Shown piece by piece: positions 44,097-56,900 of a stretch of 64,000 bases of DNA. This stretch comes from Ligustrum vulgare (lineage: Eukaryota; Streptophyta; Magnoliopsida; Lamiales; Oleaceae), in contig OY743168.1 of NCBI GenBank assembly GCA_963555705.1, positions 23,814,139 to 23,878,138 of the forward strand, written 5' to 3'. Numbering within the stretch: position 1 is the first letter of the stretch; each line of letters starts with the position of its first letter. The translations under genes were made by a program, and so were the position numbers. The notes under the pieces were generated by a model. The model ran no database searches and was not told the origin of the DNA. It worked only from the letters and a program-made list of their open reading frames with translations.

Positions 44097-46630
44097 GGAT
44101 AGGCATCTCTCGCACCAATTGGATTTTTAAGAATTTAAATATTGTCCACGGTGAAATCTACGAGTTCTTTTATGAAATGATTATAATTTATAAAAAATAC
44201 ATTTTCTTAAATCACTCTTTAATCAAACAAATTTTCTTTCTTTAATTTTCAACCACACATTTTACTTAAAAAAAAAACTGGCAGTGAAGTCGCTTAACAC
44301 ACCTATATATCTATATACTAGTTTTCTCGTGTGTTGTGCGAGATATGTTCTTTCAATGGTTTTTTTAACACAGTTGATTGAGTTCGAATTTCAGTTTATT
44401 ATTTTGTTCTTCGTATTCAAGCTATAAAACCAACTAAACCAAAGATGGAAATAAATATTCAACATAAAATATTCACAAAATATAGTAAATGAAAGAAAAA
44501 ACTGCATAATCAACAAAAAGAAAATTGTTAAACTAGAGAATATGTCAACAAAACGATAAAATGGATAATTTTTATATACTCAAATTTTGAGCTTTGAGTC
44601 ATAAAGATAGCAAGTTGCTATGCTAAACGGCTGTAATATCATACAGAACACTTTGTGTTTTCCAGAAAAGAGTCAGAGACTGCATGCATCACACAAATTT
44701 CTTTGAAATAATTACAAACAATATCAAATGCTTGCCTCTTGTCCAAGTTTGATGAGATGTCGATTAAAGAAAATGTATATAAAAGCGATTAAATTGTATC
44801 TTCAAAGAATTTTATCCTGAATACATCCATTAGTTATAGTTGTCAAAGTGAAACTATAATTGTGTACATGATAACATAAAAAACTTTTCTATTTAAATGG
44901 CATCCAAGGACCACTATGGCATTTGTTTTTTTCTGTAATTTTTTTTCAGACAAAAAAATAGAAGGAAATCTTTCATTGCATCAACCAAGGATATAGCATT
45001 TTGCTAGTTTATTGATTCTTCATGGAAGATTTTCAAACTGGACACTCTAAAAGCAATATACTGACCAGGATTCATATGATTTGGGTTTGGTCTGCATAAA
45101 TGGAGGAATATTATATCACTATTGAAACTTTACTTATTTTGGTAAAAATTTAAAATACCACCAGACCGACGAAAAGAAAGAAAAGCTCCTTGAGACTATA
45201 CAAAATGACCAAAATTAGAAAGAGAGAATATTCTGGAGCAGAGAAGAACTGGAACTTACAGCCGGATAATTTCTCTGTTACTTTGCTTACAGCATATACC
45301 GTCTTCTGCTTGGGACCCTGGAAATTATCATCAGCTATGATAAACCTCCTCGTCCTCTTAGGTTCCATGATTTAAATTGAAGTAACACATGTCCCAAACT
45401 ACGCAAAATAAATGGATCACCAGAAAACCATCCTGAAAAAAATAGTATAAATCTTATTTAAAATAACATTGGACGATAGTAACCAATTTATTAATTGCAT
45501 TTCATAAAGAGCAAGGGAAAGTAAGTTCCAAATAATCAATCTGGTGAACGTATCTTAACATTTAAATGTTAAAGATACAAAATGAAAGAAACAAAGAAAT
45601 GAATAAATCTTGCTCTTTGTTCCAATCATGTACATTATTGTTCTAATCATTTGGTAAAATGCACACTAAAGAATTATAAAGATTGCAAACCACAGACAAA
45701 ACACAATCAGTTGAGCATAATTCTTTGTTGAAGAATTCAAAGTTGAATCAAATAAAGGAAGTGGGAAAAATAAATACATATTTTGTTTTAGGAATAGTCC
45801 TAAAATCAAACAAAATATAATATGTCAGTGCCATAAAGTTGCATCAATTGCAATGATGAATGAAATTTTTTTAAATCCATACCATTCATTTACTGTGTTG
45901 GAGAGTTGCGAGAAGTTGATGCATGTCCAAAACTCCACTATTCTACCATTAACCATTTTGTTATAGCAACAAAATAGTAAATCAACATAGTACACAAAAA
46001 GGATGATCAGTAAGAAAACATATGAAATCGCACATAATTGAAATACTACCCAATAACATCCCTTTACCTACAAATCGAAGAAAAAAATTCAGAATCGCCA
46101 AATCTCAAAATTCTTTCCCCAAAAACAAAAATCAATTGAGAAGAAAATTTTTTAGAAGAGGAAAACTGTTGAATCTAAATGAAAAAAAAACATACCTTTT
46201 GGAATAAACATTTCAGCGCATGACTCAAAGTCTCCCATGAGCTCTTTTGATAAGAAGCAAAACAAATGGCAGGCCTAAAAAAATGAACAAGGAACAACAC
46301 AAAAATAATATATTTAATTACTACAAAAATATAAAGCTGAGAGAAAATTTTCTTCAATTTATAAATAATGCAATGATTAATATATGTAACCATAACAAAC
46401 GGTTATTGCCTTATCAATAACATGTCAAAGCTGAGAGTGATTAGAGACTGCCCATTATCTAGCAAAAGCTACAATGATTAAAATTATAAAAATGCACATG
46501 AAAACACTTTGTTAAAATTTAAGAATAGAATTCACCAAGAATTGAAATAACCAGTGCAACTTGATCATAAGAAAATGCAGAAAAAAGCTATATTTACTTG
46601 CAAAGTTGTTTAAAATAACTGCTTCACTAT
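44097..46630. other. AT-rich spacer, possible minor transcribed sequence, no firm gene
   Basis: A minus-strand ATG at 45368 opens MEPKRTRRFIIADDNFQGPK and continues for 36 codons to a good donor (CT|GTAAGT near 45257). That could be the first coding exon of an unrecognised gene, but I could not find an acceptor with a convincing next exon below it. A MITE relative lies at about 44128-44275. The rest is featureless. Confidence 0.4.
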
Positions 46631-46795
46631 GCTAGATCTCCAATCTGATAGTTAGGGTGCTCAACGAGCCAACCAATTGCTTAAGAAGTCCATGAAAACA
46701 GGGATAATCAACCGCACCTGATAAGTTAGAATTGGAAATGATCAATATTTCACACTGAGGATCACAAATACATGTCAAAAATATCGAAGTATAAG

Positions 46796-46915
46796 AATTC
46801 GGCCCTTCTTCTAGTTGACATAAATTATTAGATAATCTTAGTAAAATTGTAGAATTCGGCCCTTTTTCTAGTTGACATAAATCATTAGAAAATCTTAGTA
46901 AAATCACAAAATGCA
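46796..46915. repeat. Tandem duplication at the 3' end of the Gypsy remnant
   Basis: Two copies of a roughly 60-bp unit beginning GAATTCGGCCCTT and containing CTAGTTGACATAAAT and AATCTTAGTAAAAT. A shorter duplication, ACAAAATGCATGGG, follows at 46908-46940. Local slippage or rearrangement at the truncated end. Confidence 0.75.
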
Positions 46916-47298
46916 TGGGAGGCTCACACAAAATGCATGGGCTCCTGAAGTGTTCGCACGAACACAGTTCTCTCCAAGTGGTCCAGATCATAAAAGGTTA
47001 GTCTTGACAAGGCATCTGCTTTGTGATTAGCGGACCTTGGTATTTTATCTATGCTGCAAGATTTGAACTTCCTTTGCAAGTCCATAACCATCATTCTGTA
47101 AGATGACATTTTTTCATCTTTTGCTTCAAAAGTGTCATTCACTTACTCATCACCAATTGTGAATCACTCAAGACCTTGACATGCTCGACCCCTAGATGCT
47201 GAGCTGCCTAAAGCCCGACGATAATAGCCTCATATTCAGCGTCATTATTAGTGGTCGGGAAATCTAACCTAATTGCACACTGAATCTCCATTGTGCTA

Positions 47299-48003
47299 TC
47301 ATCCTTTTTTAGTATAATTTGGCCCCCTAGCATGAGGTATTCGACACTCCATCAACTTGCAAAGTCCATGTGACCTCTTCCCTGTCATAACCTGTTGGCC
47401 CCCGAGGTCTTGGAGCGAGTTCACCAAAACTTGTGCTTTTATGGAAGGTCGAGGCCTGAACTCAATGTCATATTCCCCAACCTCGATTGACCATTTGAGT
47501 AAACGACCAGAGACGTCCGGTTCCTGCAAGATCTGTTTCAAAAGCTGGTTGGTGAGCACTGTTATAGCATGGGCTTGGAAGTAAGGTCTTAACTTTCTGG
47601 CTGCTGTGACCAGGGCAAGCGCTAGCTGTTCTGCCAATGTATATCGGGTTTCTGCATCCAACATTATCTTGCTAACATAGTATATTGGTTTTTGGATCTT
47701 CCCTTCATCTTTGACCAAAACGGCGCTTACTGCATGATCTGAAACCGCTAGATACAAGAATAGATTGTCTCCCTCATTTGGTTTTACCAATATTGGAGGG
47801 GTTCCCAAATATTTCTTCAGTTTCCTGAAGGAGACATCACATTCTTCATCCCATCTAAACTCCTTGTTTCCTCTGAGAGTCTTGAAGAAGGGAAAACATT
47901 TATCTGCTGCCCTTGACATAAAGCGGCCCAATGCTGCCACTCTACCCGTAAGTTTCTGTACTTCCCTGATTGTCCTGAGAGGTTCCATTGGTGTAAGGTC
48001 CAC
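47299..48003 (-). pseudogene. Gypsy RT connection and RNase H fragment
   Basis: The longest open piece of the element's pol, 234 codons. It carries the RT connection (REVQKLTGRVAALGRFMSRA), then RNase H (LFLYLAVSDHAVSAVLVKDEG; ETRYTLAEQLALALVTAARKL; a TNQ-L-L-K-Q motif). It shares a frame with upstream RT motifs only through stops. The second RNase H lies below it. Confidence 0.8.
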
Positions 48004-48498
48004 AATTTTATCCGGGTTAACTTCAATGCCTCACTGAGTGATCATGAACCCTAAAAACTTGCCCGAGCTTACTCCGAAGGCGCACTTGGCAGGATTTAGT
48101 TTCATCCGATGTTATTTGAGTGTATAGAATATGTCCTCTAAGTCGGCTATGTGGTCTTTCTTTCTCGAGCTCTTTACGACCATGTCGTCAACATAAACTT
48201 CGATGTTCAGCCTGATGTGTTAGGAGAAGACCATGTTTACCAATCTTTGATAAGTAGCCCCAGCATTCTTTAATCAAAAGGGCATGACTTTGTAGCAATA
48301 TATCCCTTCATCAGTCATGAAGGAAGTTTTCTCTTTATCTTCCTGTGCCATTCGAATTTGATGATATCCTGAGAATGCTTCGAGGAAGCTGTAAAGTTCA
48401 GAACCTGATGTTGAGTCCACCAACGTGTCAATTCAGGGAAGAGGATAACTGTCTTTCGGACATGCTTTGTTTAAATCTGTAAAATCTATGCAGACTCG

Positions 48499-49041
48499 TC
48501 ATTTGCCATTCGGCTTCTTGACCAATACCACGTTGGCTAGCCATTCTGGATACTTTACTTCCTTGATGAACCCTGCTTTCAATAGTTTATCTACTTCTTC
48601 CTTGATGTTGAGTCCACCAAAGCTAGTTAACGGAGTAATGACCTGACGAAGCTGATCATTAGGAACTTGCATCTTGTTGAAAGCTTCCAAAGAAAAAACA
48701 TTGGCTGTGCTTCCATTATCAACAAGCACTCTTCTTACATCAAAATTTGCAATTGTGGCACCAATGACAATGACAACGGCATCGGCATCGGCATTGTCAT
48801 GGGGGTATGAAATTCCTTCCATGTCAAAGTTACTGAAACTGATTCTGTTTGAAATTTCATGGTCATGACCTGTCGACCTTTCTTCTTGGCCACCCAATGC
48901 TCGTGCATAAATTTTCCTTGCATTATTTGAAACACCTCCAGAAGCTATACCTCCGAAAATAAAATTTATGTTGCCAGCGGACCTATTCTTCTCCTCTCCT
49001 TTTCCCTGGTCTTTATCTTCCTTTTTTACGTAATGCCCCAA
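48499..49041 (-). pseudogene. Gypsy protease fused to RT start by an internal deletion
   Basis: 180 codons: a gag tail, aspartic protease (IGATIANFDVRRVLVDNGST, catalytic Asp present), then after about 40 residues an abrupt jump to the RT N-terminus (KLLKAGFIKEVKYPEWLANV, VVLVKKPNGK). The several hundred residues that normally separate these domains are missing, so a deletion has joined them in frame. Confidence 0.75.
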
Positions 49042-49280
49042 GAAGCCTCTTTTGATGAGGGCTTCTATCTTCTATTTTAGTGTTCTGCACTCATCCTAGT
49101 ATGACTAAGGCTTTTGTGTAAGTCACAATATTTATGGCGATTTCTTTCATCGATCGTCCCCTTGATAGGTTTTGGCCAGCGCAGATCTTCCTAACCTTTG
49201 ATTTCCATGAGAATGTGAGACCGAGATGCATTTAATGGAGTTAAATTCTGATGCCCATAACTACTTTCCTTTGTGCTGGA

Positions 49281-50362
49281 TCAGGAAGAACTCCTTCCAT
49301 CTTCTTGCATTGATCTCTTGTTCCCCTGTTTGACGGGTTCCGAAGATTGTACTGTTGTTCCATGAACTTGATCCTGTGCCCTAACCGAAAACAGTATCTC
49401 TTCCATATTTATGTATTTTTCTGCCCTTCTGAGAAGTTCGGTCACGTTCGTAGGTGGATTCTTAGATAAGGACATTCTGAATTCCGGACCTTAGATGGCT
49501 AAGGTTAGGGCTGAAGTTGTCGATGAGATGTGAAGATCGGGAATCTGAAGTCTTTCGGCGTTGAAACGAGTCATGAACTCTCACAGTATCTTATTAGGTC
49601 CTTGTCTCAACTGCATGAGGGAAGCGACTATTTTCTTAATCCTTTTGCTGCTTGCAAAGAAGGCTGTGAATTTCTTAGTAAGATCAGCGAAGGAAGAGAT
49701 TGATCCTGATGGTATTGTAGAAAACTAGTCCCGGGCAGAGTTGGTTAAGGTTTGCGGGAAGTCCTTGCAAAGTATTTGATCAGGAGCATTCTGCATGTCC
49801 ATGACATCAGTGTAGGTATTCAGGTGGTTGTTAGGGTCTGTAGTTCCATCGTATTTTTTTATTCGAGGATATTTGAATCTTTCTGGTAAAGGGAACGACG
49901 TTATTTCAGGGGTAAAAGGGGTTCTTCTCGTGAATGAGGTCCGACCTTGCGTGTTTTGCCTTATCCCGTCTGCAATTTCTTCCTGAATAATTCTGGAAAT
50001 TTCCAGATGTGTCAAGTTGACAGATCCCTCAGTCATGGGTGGGCACCCCCCGATTCTCGGGAAATTAACATCTACAGGATTAACTGGCATGTGATCTTCC
50101 CTGGGATTCGTTCCCGGAGTGTTCAGGTCGGGTGGTGCTTGACGATTATTTTGTTGTTGAAGAGTTTGACAGAGTTCACGAGTTGCTGCTGGAGTTCGTT
50201 GAAATCTTCTCGACTAACTGGTTCATTGTCTGGCATGACTTCTGGATCTTGTTCTTCCCCTACATCTTCAAGAGGTGGAGGATTCTCCCCTTCAGCCGAG
50301 GTATTGGCCAGAAGGTGTTGTCTTGTGGATGTGGAGGGACGAGCTTGACGTCTATTAACCAT
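49281..50362 (-). pseudogene. Gypsy gag, broken
   Basis: Starts with ATG at 50362, 38 bp after the LTR edge. Open pieces at 50362-50123, 50090-49725 and 49475-49281 are linked by frame changes. The middle piece has LPERFKYPRIKKYDGTTDPN, a typical plant Gypsy gag entry motif. A zinc knuckle was not found. Confidence 0.75.
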
Positions 50363-51120
50363 GACTGATTGTATCTCTTCCTACAGACGGCGCCAATTAA
50401 TGCTGTAAAAATTCCTAACCTTGACGTAACTAGATCTGGAGTGCTTGATTACTGGAAAAGATGAATGGATTCGCCTTGGATGACCTGCAAAAAGGCGAGG
50501 AGGATTCTCCCCTCCGGTGTGAGAATTAGTATTCTGGAGAAAAGTAGAGATAGAATATATAACTGAAAATACATAAAGAATTATGAATGAATAATACGTG
50601 ATCAAATGAGCTGTTTTTATAGGGCTGAAAAGCCCATAACCTTCTTTAATTAAAGAAGGAGTCCTTATGGTATAAACTTACCTTTTAGGAAGAGTTCTAA
50701 CCTTGCAAGAATTGAACTCCCCCTTTTTTAGGTTGTTTCCTTATAGGTTACGTCTTGACTTTGGGGCCCAAGAATGTGGCCCATTGATTAGGCCCATAAA
50801 CGAAGGACGCTTTGGTTCCTGTTTGCATTGGCACTTTGATGTAATGGGGCCGGTATGGATCAAACACTAAACCCTGGACATGGCCAGGCAAGAACGTGAT
50901 CGACATGTCCTGGCCTCAATTGTAAGATGTGCCCGGGAATATGGCCAACCTGTAGATGGGTGAAGGGGATGGTCCAGTTAAGCCCGAGTAATTGGCCCAG
51001 TCACATGGTCGAGATATAGCCCGAGCTATTAGACGTTCCATTAAACCTTTTGAAGAAATCGTGAATACGAACCGAGCTATTGGTCAAGATGGGCCGACCC
51101 ATACACTTCCTGGGCTTACA

Positions 51121-51863
51121 ACCCAATGTTAATGTAGTGAAATTGTACTGATCATATAATAAATGTTACTAATAATTAGACTTGTGTTTGTTAAAGGGTC
51201 AGTATGTGACCGATGTCTATTAATCGATGTAACATACGTTTGCTAATCGATGTAAAGAACGTCTATTAACAAACTTAAGTTTGAATAAAGTTGTTTGTTC
51301 GAATTTTTGGAGGCTTTCTAAAAATTGATGGCTGTTTTGAACGGGCTTGTAGAGAGTTCGAATGGCCACGAACAAACCTATAACTAGCATTTCCACTACT
51401 AGAAAATTTACACATTTTTCATTGCTTATTCTCTGCTTTGATTTTACTTTCCTCTCAAATTCTAATATTATTTTTCGAGTACGAAATTTTTTTTTTTTTT
51501 GTTGAGTTCGTTGAAACTCCTGATGATTTTTGTGTTGCTTCTAGCAAACAAATTCGTTCTATCATGAGAGACGATTGCTAGATGCCTTTAAGCACCATAG
51601 AAGGGTGCAAATTCGTCTTAAAGACACGTCGTAAAGTAGGTGGGCTCGAATTACAATTCTAATCTTGTTGATCATCTTGTTACATTGTTCAAATCCATTC
51701 TGGTACATTTTAAAGTTATTTTGGTTTTTAGATTGTTCGAAGGAGGAAACAAAACTCCAAAAACAATAGATGCAGCACAAATAAAATCATTCTGCTTAGC
51801 AAGTTTTATTCTTCGAAGTCCTAAAGAAAGCATAAATCTCCATTTGTTAAAGGGTCAGCCCTT
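51121..51863. other. Spacer downstream of the alpha-mannosidase exons
   Basis: No gene recognised. Contains TAATCGATGTAA-type repeats near 51210-51260 and a T homopolymer at 51487-51500. The 3' untranslated region of the mannosidase gene would be at its right end. Confidence 0.5.
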
Positions 51864-53558
51864 TTAAAATCTCAAGAGGAAAGTCCGGATTTCCATTGGA
51901 CCAAGCTCAACAATGAGACTTGACATGTATACTGGACCACCTCGAATCGGATTTGGGTCGCTGCCATTTTGTCCATCAACTTTCCAAGTCATCTTCTTCA
52001 TTCCTGACCTGTCTTGATTTGCTGATAAGCTTGTTTCCTTCAGTGCCTTTATCTGAATTACAAATAGAAATTCAATTTAACTTCTGAGAATTTTCATGTC
52101 ATTTATTTTTGAACACCTAAACATCAGTTTCTGAAACCCTTTAGTCTCCCTCGTCCTTGAGTGAATGTTTTTATTAAAGAGAATGTAATATTTGTAGAGC
52201 ATGCATACCCTTTTTCCAGCAAACAACTTCTTCAGTTCAACTTTCGTAAGCGATGAATATTCTGTGTCTTCACCAGCCTGCAAATTTTTTAGCATGAATG
52301 AATTCAGCTATACAGTATTTTGTCAAATAAAATCACAGTCTATATACTATTTTATAGGATTGCATTTTTATATGTAGTCCATATATATTCAGAAGACAAT
52401 GCTTCAGACATCTGTCTCTTTTTTTTTATTTTTATGTAAAGATATCCTAAAAGAAACACCCTAAAATTTGTGATAGCCTTTAATCTTCATTTCCTTTTGA
52501 TAGCTTGGTCTGACTACATTAGTGTTTATTTGTTGCAGCAGAAATTAACACGAAGCACATGAAAGACGGACTCCACCTCGTATATATGTGCCAAACGGAG
52601 GAGCACACTTCTATCATCTAACTCCTGAAAAAACAAGAGTCAGGAACAGATTAGAGGGTTGAAATCGTGCACGAGACTGGATGGAAGTATAAGCAATCAC
52701 CTGTAATGTAATTAATGCAACATTGAGAGGTAAACTATAATTTGCAGCCATTGACGTGGCCTTTACCAAATGAGAAGATTTCCACTTTTCAGTGTTCTGC
52801 AACAAGATGTGCTAGTCTATGAGATAACAGGATTTAATACCAGATCCTTTTGTCAACACAAGACCTAAACTTACCTCATGCGAAAAGGCTAAAAGCAGGG
52901 GTGAATAAATTTCTTGGCCAGTTGTCCGGCGCCAACGGGATCCAGTACCAAGCTTATTGATACTCATGTAATAATTTCCGCGAATCTGACAGATGGGAAA
53001 AAAGAATTATGTCTCAAAGAAGCTCTCTAGCAAAAAAAACACACACACACACACACACACTCTTCTAGAAGCCATCTAATCAGTAATATGCTTGTTGATG
53101 CTTATATACTCCCCGGAATTCACATTTAGCAACAAATTCCCACATGATCATTAGTTTATCTTTTAATAGTTTGAAGTTATAGTTTTGGAAAATATGCTCC
53201 ATGCTAATGCATTTTCGGACTACTCTTGCGCATAATTCATACCGTTAATCCTTCACAAGTATTATCCACACATACTGACTCATCAAGTGCTTCACCTACT
53301 CCTCTAGAGTCATCATTTAGAATGCGCCTGAATAAATAACAAATTCAAAATCTTTCAAATATAATTGCATAAAGTAATTATCAGACTATGGAATTTTTTT
53401 ACAAAAAGGAGCAAAGAGGAAACAAGTTGGAAGCATTTGGCATACCTATGAAGCATCAACTCAATTTCTCCATCATTAATGCTGCCTCCTCCAGTTGCTT
53501 GATCAACCAAAACAGAGAACTCAGATTCCTTATCCTCTATGAAAATTCCAAGATTGAT
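51864..53558 (-). CDS. Alpha-mannosidase (GH38), C-terminal seven exons only
   Basis: Exons (minus order): 53558-53446, 53327-53243, 52985-52875, 52796-52701, 52624-52577, 52277-52209, 52052-51864, all with GT-AG borders, joined in frame to 236 codons plus stop. Motifs match the C-terminal beta-domains of plant vacuolar/apoplastic GH38 alpha-mannosidases: NLGIFIEDKESEFSVLVDQA, GEIELMLHRR with DDSRGVGEALDE, VLLRLAHIYEAGED, KVELKKLF and the closing ELGPMEIRTFLLRF. The enzyme trims mannose from N-glycans; the catalytic domain is in the N-terminal half, not present here. The family is about 1,000 aa, so roughly three quarters is missing. No upstream exon was found in the 366 bp before the Copia LTR at 53925 nor in 57670-58620. 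Either the gene is split by large insertions and continues past the window, or this is a gene fragment. Confidence 0.85.
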
Positions 53559-53924
53559 CTAACAGAAAGAAAGAATACTTTTTAATCACAATCAAAACTT
53601 TTGAACGAAAGCAGAAACAAAATCAATGCCGATCAAGTTGCAGAAGGCCACTACGTTTCTTTTGAAGTACAAAATGGTATCATATTGAATTTGGAAACTA
53701 AACTGAACAAATATGCGAGCATCTTGAGAACAAATCCTGAATATTGCATATGACTCTTGTTCACACGTGATGATTTCTTTGTACTGTTAGCAATGATACT
53801 CTGCCTTTCAGCAAGGATGAGGCTTAAATGCACAATATTCTAAACTTCAATTACTTGGAAAAACAGTCGTACAATAAAAAACATAGGTTAACTCAGCTCG
53901 TACTAAGAGATTAGCACTATCAAC

Positions 53925-56900
53925 TGTTGAAAATATGGTTGAATCCTCGATACACTTCGGGCTCAGTAAGCATTCCAATACGACATCTCGATTCCAAGTT
54001 CGACTCAACAACACACTTCTTGGTTACACCAATGTAAGAAGAAGAAGAAGAAGAAAGTGAATCACGGTGGAGGCTACCAAGCAAGGCTCCAAGTCACGTT
54101 CTCTCTCCCTCCCCAAATTCAAATTATCAGATTCCTTCTTTCAGTCACCAGACTAATGAGCCAACCGGATTTATATTAGGTTTTGGCAAAGGGCTCCAAT
54201 AAATGGGCCAAACCTATAAATCCCAAGCCAAAGTGCTATGACCCAAAATCACCACAAATGGGTCGTTCAAGTGGGCCACGAGCAACTATCAATTAAGTCA
54301 CTTCGAGTGGCCCCGTGTCGTTATCGAGCCGAACTATCTATCGAGGTGTCGTTATATTTCCACAACTGTTTTACATCATCGCCCGGATTTATTGGGTATC
54401 AAAAAACCCAACAAATCTCCACATTGATACCCAATCAACCTGCAAGAAAAACAATACAATGTTCATACTTGCCCAATCAAGGTTTTCCAATAAAAAATTG
54501 GAATCACGGACATTACCTCGTGTCTCGCACTCGAAACACACATCATACCTGCTCCATTTACTCGCTAAGACTAAGGTCAAAAATATCCAAGCAGGAGACA
54601 GATAATCACAGTAATCAATCAAGAACATATAACACATGCGATGACATATATAACCATAAGATAATACAGAAATATTTTCAAACATGCTCACAAAGAACAT
54701 AAGACTAACACAAAGTTAATCAAACACTATGGCCAACACATATACACCACAATGCATAAATGACCCCATGAAAAAACCTCACACAATTATCCTATCCCAT
54801 TCCGTGTAACTCTTTCCTCGAGAACACATATCACACACACCGCCACATATGCTCACTAGATTGGTCACCACACATGCCTAAATGGTAAACAAGAATAGAT
54901 CCTAAATCTATGGGATGCTCCTCTATCAATACATCACTTCTCTCAACAAAGGGGATAATGGGTCTCCACCTAATAGAAGTGATCTAAGTGTCTCTAACAC
55001 TCCACCCGGCCAGGATTTTCAGATAGAAGATTTACAGGACATTCAAATGTCACACTCACCCCCCGTACATCTCATCAATACACTATCAGGCATCTACTCC
55101 ACACATTACCAAAAAAACATACACGTACCCACACTCACTACTAATGCATCACAAAACCCACTATGCATGCCAACACATTACACTAATTAAAGACTGATTA
55201 CACACAAATTCATGCAAAATAACACATACCAAACAACGTGAAATGCTACACAAAACAATGCATCGAATTAAGTAATCACACACATACAGAAAGGATCACA
55301 CAGATGCACATGCAGTAACTAGGATCCCTATCAGTAAGGGTCACCCTCAATCACACTTGGGTCATAACTAGACTCAATCACATTCGTCTCACCTCTCCCC
55401 TTTTCTCTCCGCTTATCCTTCTTCTTAGGACAATCTCTTATAAAGTGTCCACTCTTACCACAGCTAAAATATCGTTTGCCACCCATGCTAGACCTTGACT
55501 TGTCCCAACTCTTACCTTTATGCTTACCACCATCATCACTCAAGTCATCACTCGAGTCACCACTGTTTTGAATATGACACTTTTGCTTAAAATGACCCCT
55601 CAACATATGCAATTCACCACTCCTCTTAACCTCTTTCTCAGCCTTAATTTCCATCTCCTTACTCCTAAGGGAATCTATGACAATCTCAGGTGTTAGGTTG
55701 TCCCTACCATACTTAATTGCATTCTTAACCTCTCTAAATGATTCAGGCATAGAATTAAGTAAAATAATGGCCTTGTACATTTCAGACACCTCTTCATCAC
55801 AGTTAACAATATCTTGCACAAGTTTGTTAAACACATCCAGATTGTCATCCAAATCCTTTGTAGGATCAATTTTAAAGCTGAAAAATTTTTCGAGTAAGTA
55901 AATTTTGTTAGAGGTAGTTTTAAGCAAATACAAGTCATGTAACTTATTCCAAAGTTCTTTCGTGGTTTTAAGTTTACCAACTTTTCTCAAAACAGCATCA
56001 GATAGGTGTAAAATAATTGAAGTGTAAGCTAGCTCATCTAATTCTTCTGTTTGTTCATTTGACAAATCAGCGGGATAAACGCCAGTAATAGCTTTTGAAA
56101 CCTTTTGTTGAACCAAAATTCCCTTCATTTTTTGTTGCCAAATGGAAAAATCCCCTTTCCCATCGAAAAATCCTCAAATCAAAACGTGCAGTCATTTTAA
56201 GACACGAAATGAGCAAGAAATCACAAATTGACAATTAACCACAACAAGTAGTCCTAAAGTCAAAAGAAATCTAACAGGATTAACAAAAGAACATAACAAA
56301 TAGGAATTTCGTCAATACACAATCAAAAGACCGAACAAGCAATTTAGAGTAGCTTAACACCTCAAGCACGTAAGCAGGTAAGACAATTAAAACCTAAATT
56401 CTAGCGACAGGCAATGGTTGTCAAGCAATGACAACTCCCAATCCTAATGACCAACCCACACGATGGTCTGCTATTGCAGGAATTTAAACAGTTTCAGCCA
56501 ATTTACCAGAGCAGACTTTTCAATGTCCGTAAGATCGAGAGATGCGAAATTTTATCAAATTTAAGACCGCCAACTTTGTCCCAAATTCAGCACCACTGCA
56601 ACCAAGAATCGAATTTCGAAACCACCAAGGGCAAAATAGTCCAAATAAAATTTCAAACCCTGAAACGAAAATCTAACAACGCCAAAATGTCAAAAATATT
56701 GAAAATATCAAACTGTGTCAAAACTACCTTGCCGGAGCCGCTACACGCGCCGCCACACGAGCTGGCAGCCGGACCCACGCGCCGCCGCCGGACCCACGCG
56801 CCACACAGGGAGGTGCGCACTAGCTCCCTGAGTTCACCGGTGGTGGTGGTTTCTCCACCAGCTTCTTCGTTTGGCCGGAATTCAGCTTTTTCAGACCGGT

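Larger units (their letters stand above)
46632..51120 (-). mobile_element. Decayed Ty3/Gypsy retrotransposon, Tat-type (dual RNase H), 3' truncated
   Basis: On the minus strand: 5' LTR 51120-50401 (plus ends TGCTGTAAAA and GGGCTTACA, so TG...CA; 720 bp); primer site TTGGCGCCGTCTGT at 50397-50384; gag (50362 to about 49280); protease VLVDNGSTANV (about 48750); RT (about 48600-48030, including VDDMVVKSSRKKDH in a broken frame); RNase H (48003-47299); and a second plant-type RNase H with TTNNDAEYEAI (about 47240) and ANHKADALSRL (about 47010). The extra RNase H marks the Tat/Ogre lineage. No integrase and no 3' LTR were seen; the end lies near 46632. Many stops and frameshifts. Inactive. Confidence 0.85.

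Noticed and set aside
54238..54702. 154-codon plus-strand ORF (matched at 57494-57853)
   Set aside because: It spans an LTR edge and is duplicated only because the LTR is duplicated.
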